A stretch of DNA of 21,956 nucleotides from CAYXWH01 sp964468755. GTDB taxonomy: Bacteria > Chloroflexota > Dehalococcoidia > Dehalococcoidales > RBG-16-60-22. Position 1 is the first letter of the stretch. Each line of letters opens with the position of its first letter. This document shows, piece by piece, positions 21,305 through 21,956 of the stretch. The stretch spans positions 1 through 21,956 of the forward strand of contig CAYXWH010000030.1 in the NCBI GenBank assembly GCA_964468755.1. Direction: 5' to 3'. The translations under genes were made by a program, and so were the position numbers. The notes below the pieces were generated by a model. The model worked only from the letters and a program-made list of their open reading frames with translations. It ran no database searches and was not told the DNA's origin.

Positions 21305-21956
21305 CCGTCGGTGAGAACGTCTGCGGTATGGATACCGATTCCGTCATTGAGGGAGGCAAAGTGGTCTCTTCCCCTGACATGGAACGGCGCATCAAGCTCT
21401 TCCGGGACTGGCAGCAGGATGGCTACGGAGCCATTATCGTGCAGGCAAATATTGAAGATTCCCGACTTGGTGTACTTGAGTATGCTGTGCAGAAACTTGG
21501 TGTTGACGTAGTGGAACTGAAATGGGGGCAGGGGTCCAAGGACATTGGCGGTGAGGTAAAAATCAGCGACCTGAAGAAGGCGCAGTTACTCAGGAAACGC
21601 GGCTATCTGGTTATCCCTGACCCGCTGGAACCGGCAGTAGTCGAGGAGTACGAGAAGGGTTTCATTACCGAATTTGAGCGGCACTCACGCGTCGGCATGG
21701 TCAATGAAGAAGACTTTGTCAAACGTGTCAAAGAGCTACGCGATGCCGGCGCCAAATACGTTACGTTAAAAACGGGGGCGTACCGTCCGGCTGACCTTGC
21801 CCGCGCCGTCAAGTTTTCCTCACTGGCTAAAATCGACTACCTGACGGTTGACGGTGCCGGGGGCGGTACCGGTATGAGCCCGTGGCGCATGATGAACGAG
21901 TGGGGCGTCCCCGGCGTCGAACTGTGGTCACTTTGCCGCCAGTATTGCGAGCGACT
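21202..21956 (+). CDS. Glutamate-synthase-type FMN-binding domain, 5' truncated, runs off the window
   Basis: A frame without stops continues from 21202 (after TAA 21199-21201) to the window end. Family-like sequence begins near 21232 with LPEGITHNEARFPVGTS and continues through VGENVCGMDTDSVIEGGKV, ELKWGQGSKDIGG and LTVDGAGGGTGMSPWRMMNE, the FMN phosphate-binding loop of the GltB/GltS barrel. The upstream half of the barrel is missing and no start codon with a ribosome site is present; the end overlaps the NrpR-like frame. If intact, it would make glutamate from glutamine and 2-oxoglutarate. As it stands it is probably a deletion remnant or an assembly chimera. Confidence 0.7.

Noticed and set aside
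1..21956. CRISPR array, tRNA or rRNA
   Set aside because: No regularly spaced repeats, cloverleaf-like segments or rRNA-like stretches were seen on either strand.

Overview
This 22-kb window looks like accessory DNA from an anaerobic bacterium. The most likely source is an uncultured Dehalococcoidia-type Chloroflexota, probably metagenome-assembled. That placement comes from memory of gene families: an NrpR-like regulator beside a glutamate-synthase-type FMN domain, a WQYP-type sensor kinase fragment, a tungsten-type aldehyde oxidoreductase, many 2x[4Fe-4S] ferredoxins and a corrinoid protein. It was not tested by any search. There is no rRNA, tRNA or CRISPR array.

Layout. (1) 1-1700, minus strand: the first 24 codons of a gene leaving the window, with a near-consensus promoter, then a 12-helix MFS carrier. 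(2) 1800-6050, plus strand: redox module A, made of a fumarate-reductase-type flavoprotein, a small two-cluster ferredoxin and a larger AprA-like flavoprotein. (3) 6080-9500: single genes. These are an SDR fragment, a DEDDy exonuclease, a flavin-reductase-like protein with a clear promoter and palindromic operator, a small zinc-ribbon protein with a frameshifted tail, and an orphan corrinoid protein with a strong terminator. (4) 9497-17475, minus strand: module B. In transcription order it is ferredoxin, aldehyde:ferredoxin oxidoreductase (AOR), cyclase-family hydrolase, HisD-like dehydrogenase, SDR, AprA-like flavoprotein (a paralogue of the one in module A), ferredoxin and a frameshifted stub of a second AOR. 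(5) 17620-18970: a decayed insertion sequence, a hexamer repeat with a hairpin, and a promoter-terminator pair that could be a small RNA or an attenuator. (6) 18991-20013: a resorcylate-decarboxylase-like amidohydrolase. (7) 20247-21956: two consecutive out-of-frame gene chimeras, sensor kinase/response regulator and NrpR-like/glutamate synthase; the second runs off the window.

How the genes may work together (inference). Module B reads as a ferredoxin-linked catabolic set. HisD-like and SDR dehydrogenases would oxidise an alcohol, AOR would oxidise the aldehyde to an acid and reduce ferredoxin, the cyclase-family enzyme would open or hydrolyse an intermediate, and the flavoprotein-ferredoxin pair would reduce or oxidise a C=C bond. 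Module A carries a second copy of that flavoprotein-ferredoxin machinery next to an organic-acid-type MFS carrier. The substrate cannot be read from sequence. The window also holds an unusual number of truncated, frameshifted or fused genes, either from deletion-driven decay or from assembly errors. Many true starts lie downstream of the longest-frame start; they were chosen from Shine-Dalgarno sites, stop/start overlap and paralogue alignment.
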